Shown here in pieces: positions 17,278-26,560 of a stretch of 64,000 bases of DNA; the first letter of the stretch is position 1, and each line of letters starts with the position of its first letter. The notes below the pieces were generated by a model. The model was given only the letters and a program-made list of their open reading frames with translations. It had not been told where the DNA came from and did not search any database. This stretch comes from CAIWHR01 sp963836265. GTDB taxonomy: Bacteria > Pseudomonadota > Gammaproteobacteria > Burkholderiales > Casimicrobiaceae. The stretch lies in assembly GCA_963836265.1 (NCBI GenBank), contig CAWIIO010000006.1, positions 372,001-436,000 on the forward strand, written 5' to 3'. A program made the translations under genes and the position numbers.

Positions 17278-18006
17278 ATGTTCCACTACGAGAAGGCGTG
17301 GCAAGACGTCACCGCGCGCATCGAAGGCGCGGCCCGCGCCTCGGGCCGCTTGGGAGACAGCGTTCGGCTTCTCGCGGTCAGCAAGACCTTTACGCCGGCC
17401 GCGGTCCGGGCGGTGCGCGCCCTGGGTCAGCGGGCATTCGGCGAGAACTACGTGCAGGAGGCGGTGGCGAAAATGGACGCGCTTGCCGATGCGCCTGACG
17501 TGGAGTGGCACCTGATCGGCCCGTTGCAGAGCAACAAGACCCGGGCCGCCGCCGAGCGCTTCGCCTGGGTGCAGACGATCGACCGGCGGAAGATCGCCGA
17601 ACGGCTTTCGGCCGCGCGCCCGGCGAACCTGCCGCCGCTCAACGTCTGCATTCAGGTCAACATCAGCGGCGAGGCGTCCAAAGGCGGCGTCGCCCCCGAC
17701 GAGGCCGTCGGGCTCGCGCGGGCCGTGGCGGCGCTGCCGCGGCTCAGGCTCCGGGGCCTGATGGGGATCGCCGAAGCGACGCCCGTCGCGGCGACCCGGC
17801 GCGCTCAATACCGGATCCTGCGCGTGCTGCTGGACCAGTGCCGGGCAGCGGGCCTTCCGGTCGACACCCTGTCGATGGGGATGTCCGCGGACCTTGAGGA
17901 TGCAATCACCGAAGGCGCGACGCTGGTGCGCGTCGGCACCGCGCTGTTCGGCGAACGCGAAGCGGCGCTCCACGCCGTGCCGGCCGCCCCTCGGGGGCAC
18001 CTATGA
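17278..18006 (+). CDS. yggS: PLP homeostasis protein (YggS/PLPBP)
   Basis: A 242-residue single-domain alanine-racemase-fold protein that binds pyridoxal 5'-phosphate and buffers its level; no enzymatic activity is known. The PLP lysine is K36 in LLAVSKTF. Other family blocks are GENYVQEA, EWHLIGPLQSNK, VNISGEASKGG and LSMGMSADLEDAI. ATG 17278 fits; an in-frame ATG 18 codons upstream adds non-homologous residues. Its stop overlaps the proC start (ATGA). Confidence 0.92.
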   Translation: MFHYEKAWQDVTARIEGAARASGRLGDSVRLLAVSKTFTPAAVRAVRALGQRAFGENYVQEAVAKMDALADAPDVEWHLIGPLQSNKTRAAAERFAWVQTIDRRKIAERLSAARPANLPPLNVCIQVNISGEASKGGVAPDEAVGLARAVAALPRLRLRGLMGIAEATPVAATRRAQYRILRVLLDQCRAAGLPVDTLSMGMSADLEDAITEGATLVRVGTALFGEREAALHAVPAAPRGHL

Positions 18007-18830
18007 CGATCGTCTTCGTCGGCGGCGGCACCATGGCGAGCGCGCTCATCGGCGGGATGCTCGCGCGCGGCCGCGCCGCCGCGGATCTGCGTGTCGTCGA
18101 GCCTTCGTCGGGGCAGCGGGCGAAGCTCGCCGCGCGTTTTGCCGGCGTCCGCCTCGTCGCCGAGGCCGACGCTTCCGTCTTCGCGGACGCGCACCTTGTC
18201 GTGTTCGCGGTGAAGCCGCAGCAGATGCGCGAAGCCGCGCGATCGGCCGCCCCGCACCTCGCGGGCTCCGGCGCGGTCGTGCTGACGATTGCCGCGGGCA
18301 TCCGGCTTGGCGACCTTTCGCGCTGGCTCGGCGGATTCTCGCGCCTCGTGCGCGCGATGCCGAACACGCCCGCATTGATCGGCAAGGGGATCAGCGGCGC
18401 TTACGCTGCGGGGAGCGTCGACGCGGCCGGCCACGCGCTCGCGTCAGGCGTGCTCGACGCCGGCGGCGAGGTCGTCTGGCTCGCGGATGAGTCGCTCCTT
18501 GACGCGGTGACCGGCGTGTCGGGCAGCGGCCCGGCGTACGTCTTCTATTTTCTCGAGGCGCTGGAACAGGCGGCGCGCGAGTTGGGCTTCGAGCCGGCGG
18601 ACGCGCGCAAGCTTGCGTACGCGACGTTCGACGGCGCAATCGCACTGGCACAGGCGAGCGCGGAGGATGCGGCGACGCTCCGCGAGCAGGTCACATCGAA
18701 GGGCGGGACCACGGAACGTGCGCTCGCCATGCTCGAAGCCGATGGCGTCAAGGCGAAGATCGCGGCGGCGGCCAAGGCTGCCGCGCTGCGTGCGCGCGAG
18801 CTGGGCGATGCCCTCGGCAAGGATAAGTAG
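18003..18830 (+). CDS. proC: Pyrroline-5-carboxylate reductase ProC
   Basis: A 275-residue NAD(P)H-dependent enzyme making L-proline from pyrroline-5-carboxylate. The N-terminal Rossmann motif is FVGGGTMASALIGG. The conserved VRAMPNTPALIGKGISG and the catalytic/substrate block DAVTGVSGSGPAYVFYFLEAL follow, with the C-terminal signature VTSKGGTTERAL. It is coupled to yggS by a 4-base overlap. Confidence 0.95.
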   Translation: MTIVFVGGGTMASALIGGMLARGRAAADLRVVEPSSGQRAKLAARFAGVRLVAEADASVFADAHLVVFAVKPQQMREAARSAAPHLAGSGAVVLTIAAGIRLGDLSRWLGGFSRLVRAMPNTPALIGKGISGAYAAGSVDAAGHALASGVLDAGGEVVWLADESLLDAVTGVSGSGPAYVFYFLEALEQAARELGFEPADARKLAYATFDGAIALAQASAEDAATLREQVTSKGGTTERALAMLEADGVKAKIAAAAKAAALRARELGDALGKDK

Positions 18831-18901
18831 GCTCGGACACGACTTTCCCATCGCCATTCAACGGTCGGTCACTCGGCACCGAAACATCGTATCGGGCCTC
18901 C

Positions 18902-19474
18902 ATGGATCAGGCACTCAAATTCCTGCTCGACACCGCGTTCGGCATCCTGACCTACGCGTTTCTGCTGCGGTTCGCGATGCAGTGGCAGCGCGCGCCGTTC
19001 CGCAATCCCTTCGGGCAGGCGGTGACTGCGCTCACCGACTGGGCGGTGAAGCCGCTGCGGCGCGTGCTGCCCGGCTTTCGCGGTCTCGACTGGTCGACGC
19101 TGATGCTCGCCTGGATCACGCAATTCGCGTGGCTCGTGGCGCTCGCTGCGCTGATGAGCCCATTCGGCTTCGCGGCCGCCGCCGTGCCGACGCTCGCGCT
19201 GCTCGCGGTTGTCGAGCTCGTCAAGGCGTTGATCTGGATCCTCATCATCGCCGTGCTGGTCCAGGCGATCCTGTCGTGGGTCGCGCCGGACGGCCCGCTG
19301 ATGGGGCTGCTCAACGCGCTGACGTTCCGCTTTCTGGCGCCGATCCGGCGGGTCGTCCCGCCCCTCGGCGGCACGCTCGACCTGTCGCCGTTGATCCTGA
19401 TCGTTCTCGCCCAACTCGTCCTGATGCTGCCCGTGCGCTGGCTCGAGGGCGCGGTCGTGACGCTGTTTCGCTGA
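18902..19474 (+). CDS. yggT: YggT-family membrane protein
   Basis: A 190-residue inner-membrane protein with two tandem YGGT domains. Each has a hydrophobic helix followed by the family text: FLLRFAMQWQRAPFRNPFGQ with LTDWAVKPLRRVLPGFRGLD, then ILSWVAPDGPLMGLLNALT with PIRRVVPPLGGTLDLSPL. Homologues take part in osmotic/potassium and divisome-linked functions; the exact role is unknown. It is the third gene of the yggS-proC-yggT-yggU operon. Confidence 0.9.
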   Translation: MDQALKFLLDTAFGILTYAFLLRFAMQWQRAPFRNPFGQAVTALTDWAVKPLRRVLPGFRGLDWSTLMLAWITQFAWLVALAALMSPFGFAAAAVPTLALLAVVELVKALIWILIIAVLVQAILSWVAPDGPLMGLLNALTFRFLAPIRRVVPPLGGTLDLSPLILIVLAQLVLMLPVRWLEGAVVTLFR

Positions 19475-19481
19475 CGCCGCC

Positions 19482-19784
19482 ATGGGCGGCGTTCCATGGC
19501 GGCGCGCTACAGGCGATGCGCTGATCCTGATGCTGCACGTCCAGCCCGGCGCGAAGCGCACCGAAGTGGCGGGGGCCCACGGCGAGGGGAGTCAAACGAG
19601 GTTGAAGGTCCGGCTCGCGGCGCCGCCGGTCGACGGCAAGGCCAATGCGGAGCTGATCCGCTTTCTCGCCGCGAGCTTCGGTGTACCGGCGCGCGCGGTC
19701 ACGCTGCTCCGCGGCGAAACGTCCCGGCAAAAGACGGTGCAGATCGATCACCCGGCGCTGCGCCCCGATCTCGAGTGGGCCTGA
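19482..19784 (+). CDS. yggU: DUF167/YggU-family protein
   Basis: A 100-residue small alpha/beta protein. DUF167 signature: LHVQPGAKRTEVAG, LKVRLAAPPVDGKANAELIRFLA and the end LLRGETSRQKTVQI. Function unknown; it nearly always follows yggT. It begins 7 bases after yggT stops. Its 3' end overlaps the convergent rsmA gene by 37 bases. Confidence 0.9.
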   Translation: MGGVPWRRATGDALILMLHVQPGAKRTEVAGAHGEGSQTRLKVRLAAPPVDGKANAELIRFLAASFGVPARAVTLLRGETSRQKTVQIDHPALRPDLEWA

Positions 19785-20554
19785 CCGGCGGCGAGCGCAT
19801 TTGCGAGGCGCACGAAATCGGCGACCGACAGGGTTTCGCCGCGCCCGCCGGGATCGATATCGGCTGCGGCAAGGGACTGGGCGTCGCAGAGCGCCGCCAC
19901 CGCATTGCGCATCGTCTTTCTCCGCTGGCCGAACGCCGCGGCGACGAGGCGTGCGAACAGCGCCTCGTCGGCGATCGCCGGCTTCTCGCTGCCGAGCGGG
20001 ACCAGGCGCACGACCGCGGAGTCGACCTTCGGCGGCGGGACGAATGCGCCCGGCGGCACGACGAACAGTCGGGTCGTGCGGAACTTCGCCTGCAGCATCA
20101 CGGAGAGCCGACCATAGTCGGGCGTCGCGGGCTTCGCCGTCATTCGCGCCACGACTTCCCGCTGCAGCATCACGTGCAGATCGCGCAGGAGCGGCTCGAA
20201 CGCCACGAGGTGGAACAGCATCGGCGTGCTGATGTTGTACGGCAGGTTGCCGACGACGCGCAGTGCCGACCCCAGCGCAGCGAAGTCGAACTCGAGCGCG
20301 TCGGCCACCTGGAGCGAAAGTCTTTCCGGCGGGAACTCCGCGGCAAGGCGCGCTGCAAGATCGCGGTCGATCTCGATCGCGGCAAGGCGTTGCGCGCGCT
20401 CGATCAGCGGTCGCGTCAGCGCGGCCCGGCCGGGCCCGATTTCGACGAAATTGTCCCCAGGCCGCGGATCGATGGCGGCGATGATCTTCGCGACAAAGTT
20501 TCGGTCGACGAGAAAATTCTGGCCGAAGCGACGCCGCGGCACGTGCCCCGTCAT
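19748..20554 (-). CDS. rsmA: 16S rRNA dimethyladenosine transferase RsmA (KsgA)
   Basis: A 268-residue enzyme that dimethylates the two adjacent adenosines in helix 45 of 16S rRNA during 30S maturation. It starts HVPRRRFGQNFLVD, has SAM motif FVEIGPGRAALT (36-47), catalytic motif NLPYNIS (103-109) and the post-motif PPPKVDSAVVRLVP. ATG 20554 precedes the conserved RRRFGQNFL. It overlaps the end of yggU convergently. pdxA lies 86 bases upstream, matching the common pdxA-rsmA order. Confidence 0.95.
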   Translation of the reverse strand: MTGHVPRRRFGQNFLVDRNFVAKIIAAIDPRPGDNFVEIGPGRAALTRPLIERAQRLAAIEIDRDLAARLAAEFPPERLSLQVADALEFDFAALGSALRVVGNLPYNISTPMLFHLVAFEPLLRDLHVMLQREVVARMTAKPATPDYGRLSVMLQAKFRTTRLFVVPPGAFVPPPKVDSAVVRLVPLGSEKPAIADEALFARLVAAAFGQRRKTMRNAVAALCDAQSLAAADIDPGGRGETLSVADFVRLANALAAGQAHSRSGRSAG

Positions 20555-20640
20555 GGGCCCGCTCACCCGATGCCCCCAACGCGAACAGAGGTCATGCGGC
20601 ACCGATCAAGGCGTGCGCAGGTGGCACGGCGTAAACGGGC

Positions 20641-21654
20641 CTACCGCGACGCGAGCTCGATCGCGAGATCCACGGCGGCGCACAGGCTCCCGGGATCGGC
20701 GCTGCGCGCGGAATCGGGGTCGGCGGCGAGATCGAGCGCCGTGCCGTGATCGACCGACGTGCGGATGAACGGCAGGCCGAGCGTGACATTGACGCCATGA
20801 CCGAAGCTCGCGGCCTTGAGCACCGGCAGCCCCTGATCATGGTACATCGCGACGATGGCGTCGAAACGCCGAGCGACGGCGGGCGTGAACACGGTATCGG
20901 CTGGCAGCGGCCCGTCGACGGCGATGCCTTGCGCGCGGGCTGCGGCGATCGCCGGGGCGACGATGTCGATCTCTTCGCTGCCGAGATATCCGCCTTCTCC
21001 GGCATGCGGATTCACGCCGCACACGGCGAGGCGCGGCGCAACGATGCCGAACTGATTGGCAAGTCCGGCCACGAGGACGGCGATCGTCCCTTCGACTGCC
21101 TCACGCGTGATCGCGGCGGGCACCGCGGCGAGCGGCAGGTGCGTGGTCACGAGCGCAACGCGCAACCCGCCGCCGACGAGCAGCATCACGACGCGCCGCG
21201 CGTGCGTGCGTTCGGCGAAGAACTCGGTGTGGCCCGAAAACGCGATGCCGGCGTCCTGCATCACGCTCTTCTGCACGGGGGCGGTGACCAGCGCCGCGAA
21301 GCCACCGGTCGCGCAGGCGTCGGTGGCCTGCAACAGCATCGCGCGCACGCTCGCGGCGTTCGTGGGATCCGGATGACCCGGCGTCACCGGCGCGGCGATC
21401 GGCTGGTGCCAGATCTCGACGGCGCCCGCGGGCGCGCCGAACGATGCCACGTCGTACTCGGCGTAGTGCGCCGCCGCGCCGATCCGTGCCGCCCGCCGCG
21501 AGAGGAGCTCGTGGTCCCCGATGACGACAAGCCGGGCGGGGAACGCCTTCGCGCGGTGACGCGCCGCGAGCATCGCCACGAGCTCGGGGCCGATGCCCGC
21601 GGGTTCGCCCGCGGTGATCGCAATCGTCGGACGCGCGCCGGAATCGCCCGTCAT
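20641..21654 (-). CDS. pdxA: 4-hydroxythreonine-4-phosphate dehydrogenase PdxA
   Basis: A 337-residue NAD-dependent enzyme of vitamin B6 synthesis, oxidising 4-phosphohydroxy-L-threonine. All three metal-binding histidines are present: H172 in TTHLPL, H217 in NPHAGEGG and H272 in MYHDQG. The N-terminal ITAGEPAGIGPE is the family start. Its ATG overlaps the stop of the GH31 gene (ATGA), so it may be co-transcribed with the upstream carbohydrate genes. Confidence 0.94.
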   Translation of the reverse strand: MTGDSGARPTIAITAGEPAGIGPELVAMLAARHRAKAFPARLVVIGDHELLSRRAARIGAAAHYAEYDVASFGAPAGAVEIWHQPIAAPVTPGHPDPTNAASVRAMLLQATDACATGGFAALVTAPVQKSVMQDAGIAFSGHTEFFAERTHARRVVMLLVGGGLRVALVTTHLPLAAVPAAITREAVEGTIAVLVAGLANQFGIVAPRLAVCGVNPHAGEGGYLGSEEIDIVAPAIAAARAQGIAVDGPLPADTVFTPAVARRFDAIVAMYHDQGLPVLKAASFGHGVNVTLGLPFIRTSVDHGTALDLAADPDSARSADPGSLCAAVDLAIELASR

Positions 21655-23888
21655 CGCGGGATGCGTTCGATGGTCAGCCCGGCTGGATCGCCGAAACGCT
21701 CGACCTTGATGCCTTCGGCGGCACGGATCGAGAACGTCCCGTCGGCAGCGGCGCTGATCGCGACTTGAGCGAATCCGTCGAGTGGACGGGTGGGTGTGCC
21801 AAACACCCAGACCTGCTCGAGCGGGCGCTCGGGATCGATCTCGCCGGTATGCTGGACGGCGCGGCCGAGCGGCAACGCGAAACCCTCCCGCCCGAATACC
21901 GGAAACTGGTCGAGTGAGGCCCTGTAACGGACGACGCAACCGCCCGCGACGCGCTGGCGCGAGTTGAGGTCGTACCAGGCGCCCGGCGGCAGCGCGATCA
22001 CGATTTCGCTGCCTGCCTCCACGACGGGCGCGACGAGGAGCGCCTCACCGCACATGAACTGCGTGTCGTACGTTCGCGTGAGCGCGTCGCCGGGGAACGC
22101 GAGCGGCATCGCGCGCATCACCGGCATCCCGGTCGCGGTCGCTTCGTCGATCACCCGCTGCAGGTACGGCAAGAGACGGTAGCGGAACGTGAGCCACTTG
22201 CGCGCAATCGCCTCGGCCTCCGGGCCGAACGCCCACGGTTCGCGTTCGCCTACGCCGTGCAGATGCAGGTGCGAGCTGAAGATCGCCGCTTGCAGCCAGC
22301 GCACGAAAAGCTCGGGCGAAGGTTGCGCGGAGCCGTAAAAACCGCCGACGTCGGTCGCGTGGTACGGGCCGCCGCTCATGCCCCAGGAGAGCCCTCCGCG
22401 AATCGACGCCGCCAGGCCCTCCCAATCGCTTTGCGGGTTGCCGCCCCAATGGATCGGGTAGCGCTGGCTGCCCGTCCAGCCAGCGCGGCTCCACAGAACC
22501 GGCGGCGCGCTGTCCTGCCGCTGGAAGCGTCGGGTCGCGTCGTACACGCACTGCTGGTAGAGCAACGGAAAGACATTGTGCAGGCGACGGCCGCGGTCGC
22601 CGTTGAACGCGACGGCGTCGTCCGGAACGTGCTCGCCGAAGTCGGTCTTGATGGCATCGACGCCCTGGGCGAAGAGCTTCTCGTGGGCATCGCGCCACCA
22701 CGCGTACGCGGCCGGATGCGTGAAATCGACGATGCCGGACTCCGGCAGCGGCGTCAGCACGTTGCCGAAGGGACTGGTGCCGGGCGCGGTGTCCCATCCG
22801 AAGACGTACGGGTCGCCGTCCGGCGTGGTGAGCAGGAAGCGGTGCGCCGCGAGCTCCTGGAAAAGCGGCGAGTGGATGGAGACGTATGGATATTCCCAGA
22901 CGCACACGCGCAAGGCGTGCGCCTTGATCCGCGCGAGCGCCGCGTACGGATCCGGAAATCGTTCCTCGTCCCATTGGAAGTCGAAGCGGGTATCCAGTCG
23001 CCACGCGGCGCGGCCGTCCAACGCCAGCACGTCGCAGGGGATCCGCCGCTCGCGCAGCTTCGCCGCCACCGACGCGGCTTCCTCCGGTGTCTTGTAGAAC
23101 GCGCGCGAAACCCAGAGCCCGAGACTCCAGAGCGGCACGGCCGGCGCGCGCCCGACGAGCGCCGTGTACTGATCGAGGATGCCCGCGGGCGTGTCGGCGG
23201 CGAAGAGGAAGAGATCGAGCGCCTCGTCGTCGACGAGAACGGCGTACGAGCGATGCGACCAGTCGGGATGACCGACGCCGTGGGTGACCATCCCCGGCGT
23301 GTGCACGAGGACGCCCCAGGCGCCGTGACCCGTTCCCGGGCTCCACGCGAACGGAACGTTCTTGTACGACGCGCCCGTATTGACGCCCAGCGCATCGACG
23401 ACTTGCGAATGAATCAGCTGACCGCGCTTGTCGAGCGGGCCGAATTTCTCGCCGAGCCCGTAGACCGCCTCACCCGACGAAAGCGCGAAAGCAGCCGTCC
23501 ATTGGCCGCCGTGCCTCACGCGGCCGAAGGTTGGGAGTCGCGTCCAGCCCCGGAAATGTTCGTCGGTAATCGAGCCGAGCACCGGCGCGCCGCGGTGCAA
23601 TAGACGAAAGCGCAGCGGTGCGGCGGCGATCTCGAGGCCCGCATCGGCGGTCGTGAACGTGAAGCGGCCATCGTCCGCCCGGGCGACGGTGCACGCCTTG
23701 GTGCGGGCCTTGACGAGGCCATAATCGGGCCGGGTGTTCGGGCCGATGCGCAGCCGGAAGATGCCCGGGCCCTGGCAGGACACCTCGAGGATGTCGCCGG
23801 TCGACGTCGCGAATGCGGCGCCCGCTGCCGAAACGCCGAGGCTCTGCGGCGAGTCGAGCCGGAGGAAGGCGGCGGAATCGAAATGCAC
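21651..23888 (-). CDS. Glycoside hydrolase family 31 (alpha-xylosidase/YicI-like) with Asn at the acid/base position
   Basis: A 745-residue GH31 protein. It has an N-terminal beta-sandwich (about 1-230), a central (beta/alpha)8 barrel and C-terminal beta domains. The catalytic nucleophile is D416 in KTDFGE, the same number as in E. coli YicI. The general acid/base, expected as Asp in a WGGD motif (YicI D482), is N484 here (HWGGNPQSDW, codon AAC at 22437-22439). Everything around it, including MSGGPYHATDVGGF, is conserved. Hydrolysis of normal glycosides could therefore be impaired or the specificity altered. No signal peptide is seen, so it is cytoplasmic. It follows an SMP-30 gene by 21 bases. 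Confidence 0.85.
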   Translation of the reverse strand: MHFDSAAFLRLDSPQSLGVSAAGAAFATSTGDILEVSCQGPGIFRLRIGPNTRPDYGLVKARTKACTVARADDGRFTFTTADAGLEIAAAPLRFRLLHRGAPVLGSITDEHFRGWTRLPTFGRVRHGGQWTAAFALSSGEAVYGLGEKFGPLDKRGQLIHSQVVDALGVNTGASYKNVPFAWSPGTGHGAWGVLVHTPGMVTHGVGHPDWSHRSYAVLVDDEALDLFLFAADTPAGILDQYTALVGRAPAVPLWSLGLWVSRAFYKTPEEAASVAAKLRERRIPCDVLALDGRAAWRLDTRFDFQWDEERFPDPYAALARIKAHALRVCVWEYPYVSIHSPLFQELAAHRFLLTTPDGDPYVFGWDTAPGTSPFGNVLTPLPESGIVDFTHPAAYAWWRDAHEKLFAQGVDAIKTDFGEHVPDDAVAFNGDRGRRLHNVFPLLYQQCVYDATRRFQRQDSAPPVLWSRAGWTGSQRYPIHWGGNPQSDWEGLAASIRGGLSWGMSGGPYHATDVGGFYGSAQPSPELFVRWLQAAIFSSHLHLHGVGEREPWAFGPEAEAIARKWLTFRYRLLPYLQRVIDEATATGMPVMRAMPLAFPGDALTRTYDTQFMCGEALLVAPVVEAGSEIVIALPPGAWYDLNSRQRVAGGCVVRYRASLDQFPVFGREGFALPLGRAVQHTGEIDPERPLEQVWVFGTPTRPLDGFAQVAISAAADGTFSIRAAEGIKVERFGDPAGLTIERIPR

Positions 23889-23909
23889 CGAGCGTCTCGC
23901 GGGTAGTCG

Positions 23910-24821
23910 TCAACCGGCGAACGGGGGTTCGGCGATCCCCGGCGCGTCGACCGTCAGCGCGAAGATCCCGCCCGAATGGGGCAGCCGCGCGAGCTCGTCG
24001 GCGGGGCGCAACTGTCGCGCGCTCGTTACGTAGAGCGTCCTCAGATCGGGGCCACCGAAAGCGCACATCGTCGGACACATCGCGGGCACGTTGATCGTCG
24101 CGAGCGCGTCGCCCGCGGGCGACATGCGCAGCACCTTGCCGCCGCGATAGAACGCGGTCCAGTAGCAGTCCTCGCTGTCGACGCTGCCGCCGTCGGGCCG
24201 GTCGGTCTCGTTGGCGAAGCGCGCGAACGAGCGCCGGCTTCCGGGCAAGCCGGTGGCAACATCGTAATCGTACGCATCGATCGCACGCGTCGGCGTGTCG
24301 GCGTGGTACATCGTGCGCCCGTCGCCGCTCCACGCAAGACCGTTCGAGATCATCATGTCGCCGAGGACCCGGGTGACGCGAAAATCGGGATCCATGCGGA
24401 TCAACTCGGCGGTGTTCGCGTCGCGCCTCTCGTTCATCGTGCCGGCGAAAAAGCGCCCTTGGCGGTCGCAGCGGCCGTCGTTGAAGCGGTGATGGGTGCG
24501 ATCGTACGGTGGCTCGGCGACCTTGCGCTCGAGCGTGCCGTCCGCCCTCGCGAGCCAGATACCGCCGCGCAATGCGACCACGAACCCGCCGCGCGCACGA
24601 AGCGCGACGCAGCCGATCGATTCGGGCATTGGCATCGCGGTGTTGCGGCCGGTGGCCGGATCGAAGCGGTTGAGCGAGGGCGCGTTGATGTCGACCCAAT
24701 AAAGCGCCTGCTCGGCCACCGACCACAAGGGGGATTCGCCGAGGCTAGCCTTGATGTCGAGAACGCAGGCGAACGCCGAGGCGCTCGAGGAATCCGCAGA
24801 CGTCATGTCGACATCGTACAA
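23910..24821 (-). CDS. SMP-30/gluconolactonase-family lactonase
   Basis: A 303-residue six-bladed beta-propeller predicted to hydrolyse an aldonolactone. Metal-site residues are in LGESPLW (Glu), ISNGLAWS (Asn) and RPDGGSVDSE (Asp). FNDGRCDRQGRFFAGTM is the family signature. The first Met is at 24821; Met 6 (24806) is an equally good start. It sits between an HpaI aldolase gene and the GH31 gene on the same strand, suggesting a sugar to lactone to 2-keto-3-deoxy acid route. Confidence 0.85.
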   Translation of the reverse strand: MYDVDMTSADSSSASAFACVLDIKASLGESPLWSVAEQALYWVDINAPSLNRFDPATGRNTAMPMPESIGCVALRARGGFVVALRGGIWLARADGTLERKVAEPPYDRTHHRFNDGRCDRQGRFFAGTMNERRDANTAELIRMDPDFRVTRVLGDMMISNGLAWSGDGRTMYHADTPTRAIDAYDYDVATGLPGSRRSFARFANETDRPDGGSVDSEDCYWTAFYRGGKVLRMSPAGDALATINVPAMCPTMCAFGGPDLRTLYVTSARQLRPADELARLPHSGGIFALTVDAPGIAEPPFAG

Positions 24822-24846
24822 GAAGCGGCAGGTCCGTGCGGCGCCG

Positions 24847-25620
24847 TCAACCGGCGGCGGCGCGTACCTTGGCCAGGAATTCCTGGGCGCGGCTCACCAT
24901 CATCGCCATGTCCGAGCTGACGGCGACCCACGAATAGCCGTAATCGAGGAATTGGGCGACGACCTCCGGATTCTGGCCGACGATGCCGCAGGGCTTGCCG
25001 AGCCGCCGGCACTCTTTTGCGGCGAACGCGACTTTCGCCTTTACGGCCGCGTTGCCCGTGTCGCCGACGTGGCCCATCGACGCGGCGAGATCGTTGGGGC
25101 CGACAAAAATCGAGTCGATGCCGGGAACGGCGGCGATCGCTTCGAGGTTCGAGAGCGCGGTCAACGTCTCGATCTGGACAATGACGCAGAGTTCGTTGGC
25201 GGCGACCTTCAGGTAGTTTGGAATCGTGCCGAAGCGGCTCGCGCGATGCGTGCCGGCAACGCCACGGACGCCTTCCGTCGGATAACGGGTGTGGGCCACC
25301 GCGCACTTCGCCTCTTCGGCATTCTGGACGAATGGCAGCAGCAGCGTCTGAGCGCCGGCGTCGAGTGCCCGCTTGATCATCACCATGTCGTTCCACGACG
25401 GGCGCACGATTGCCTGTGCCGGAGTACCGGCGATCGTCCGCAGGACCTCGATCATCTGCGGCACGTCGAGCGGCGTGTGCTCGGTGTCGACGACGAGAAA
25501 GTCGAAACCCGCGCAGCCCAATGCCTCCGCGGTCGACGGCGATGCGCTCGACAGCCAGGTGCCGACGGGTGTGGGGCCCGCGGCGATAGCGCGCTTGAAC
25601 TGATTGACGGGGAGGTCCAT
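24847..25620 (-). CDS. HpcH/HpaI-family class II aldolase
   Basis: A 257-residue metal-dependent pyruvate aldolase that would split a 2-keto-3-deoxy sugar acid (rhamnonate/glucarate type) or a related compound. Active-site features are VGTWLSSASP, VDTEHTPLD (H48), R73 in AIVRPSW, the metal ligands E151 (IVQIET) and D177 (FVGPNDLAASMG). ATG 25620 (MDLPVNQFKRA) is the canonical start. First gene of the sugar-acid trio; the natural substrate is inferred from context only. Confidence 0.85.
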   Translation of the reverse strand: MDLPVNQFKRAIAAGPTPVGTWLSSASPSTAEALGCAGFDFLVVDTEHTPLDVPQMIEVLRTIAGTPAQAIVRPSWNDMVMIKRALDAGAQTLLLPFVQNAEEAKCAVAHTRYPTEGVRGVAGTHRASRFGTIPNYLKVAANELCVIVQIETLTALSNLEAIAAVPGIDSIFVGPNDLAASMGHVGDTGNAAVKAKVAFAAKECRRLGKPCGIVGQNPEVVAQFLDYGYSWVAVSSDMAMMVSRAQEFLAKVRAAAG

Positions 25621-25772
25621 GGTGTCCTTTTGCGAGTTTGGCATCACGGGAGCTGGGAGACGCGCGCCGTCGGATCGTCGTGCCGCGGACGTGGGGTCCC
25701 GGACTTTCGAGGCAAGGCAACTGACCGTTTTGGCGTCACTTGTGCGGTGATTATGCAAGAAGCGTCGAAACT

Positions 25773-25835
25773 AGGGTCAGAGTCGACTTTTCCCGGACTT
25801 TGCGGTTAGGCTCGCGGAAAAGTCGGCTCTGACCC
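25773..25835. repeat. Inverted repeat (AGGGTCAGAGTCGAC family), copy 1
   Basis: Arm 25773-25793 (AGGGTCAGAGTCGACTTTTC C) pairs with 25816-25835 (GGAAAAGTCGGCTCTGACCC T), leaving a 22-base loop. It lies immediately upstream of the broken azlC gene. A related hairpin is found at 28566-28626. It resembles the REP-type palindromes associated with Y1 transposases, but no such transposase is present here. Confidence 0.65.
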
Positions 25836-25843
25836 TACTCTCG

Positions 25844-26560
25844 ATGCGCCACCGCTTGCGCCGCCTCGTCGACTCGAACGACTTTCGCGCGGGCTTCGTC
25901 GAAATGCTGCCCGTCTGCGTGGGGTTGATCCCGTTCGGGGTCGTTTGCGGCGTCGGCGCGGAGGCGGCCGGCGCAAACTGGCTCGGCGCGCTCGGGATGA
26001 GCACCATCATCTTCTCCGGCGCAGCGCAGATTCTCGCCGCGCAACTCGTGGCGGCGGGGGCGCCGGTCCCGGTCATCGTCCTCACGTGTCTCGTGCTGGG
26101 TCTGCGCTTCCTGATGTACAGCGTGGCAATGGCGCCGTACCTGCTGCCATTGCCGCCGCGCTGGCAGAGGACGCTCGCCTTCCTCCTGACCGACTAGGCC
26201 TTCGCGGCGTCGATCCGCCGTTTCCACGCCGATGCGCCGCCGGCAGCGGCCGCCCATTTTCTTGGCGCCGGCACCGCATTGTGGAGCGTCTGGCAGGTGA
26301 CCAACATGATTGGCTTCTCCGCCGGCAACGTCATTCCGACGCGGTGGTCGCTCGAATTCGTGGTGCCGCTGTGCTTTCTCGCGCTGGTCGCGCCATTGCT
26401 GCGCAATGTGCCGACCATCGTCGCGGCCAGCACCGCCGGGATCGCAGTGCTCGCGCTCGCCGGGCTGCCGATGCGGCTCAACCTGATCGCCGCCGGGTTG
26501 CTCGGGATCGTCGCCGGCACGCTCGCCGACATTGCGCGGGAGCGATGGACGCCACGCTGA
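25844..26560 (+). pseudogene. azlC: azlC, branched-chain amino acid exporter subunit, interrupted by in-frame TAG
   Basis: The reading frame encodes an AzlC-family permease: FVEMLPVCVGLIPFGVVCG, then LGALGMSTIIFSGAAQILAAQL and RFLMYSVAMAPYLLPLPPRWQ. A TAG codon at 26195-26197 interrupts it where the family has the Gln of LLTDQAFA. After the stop the same frame continues as AFAASIRRFHADAP with all later helices, to a natural TGA at 26558-26560. One C-to-T change (CAG to TAG) explains it. Without suppression the product is 117 residues, about half the protein. It overlaps azlD by 16 bases. Confidence 0.85.
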
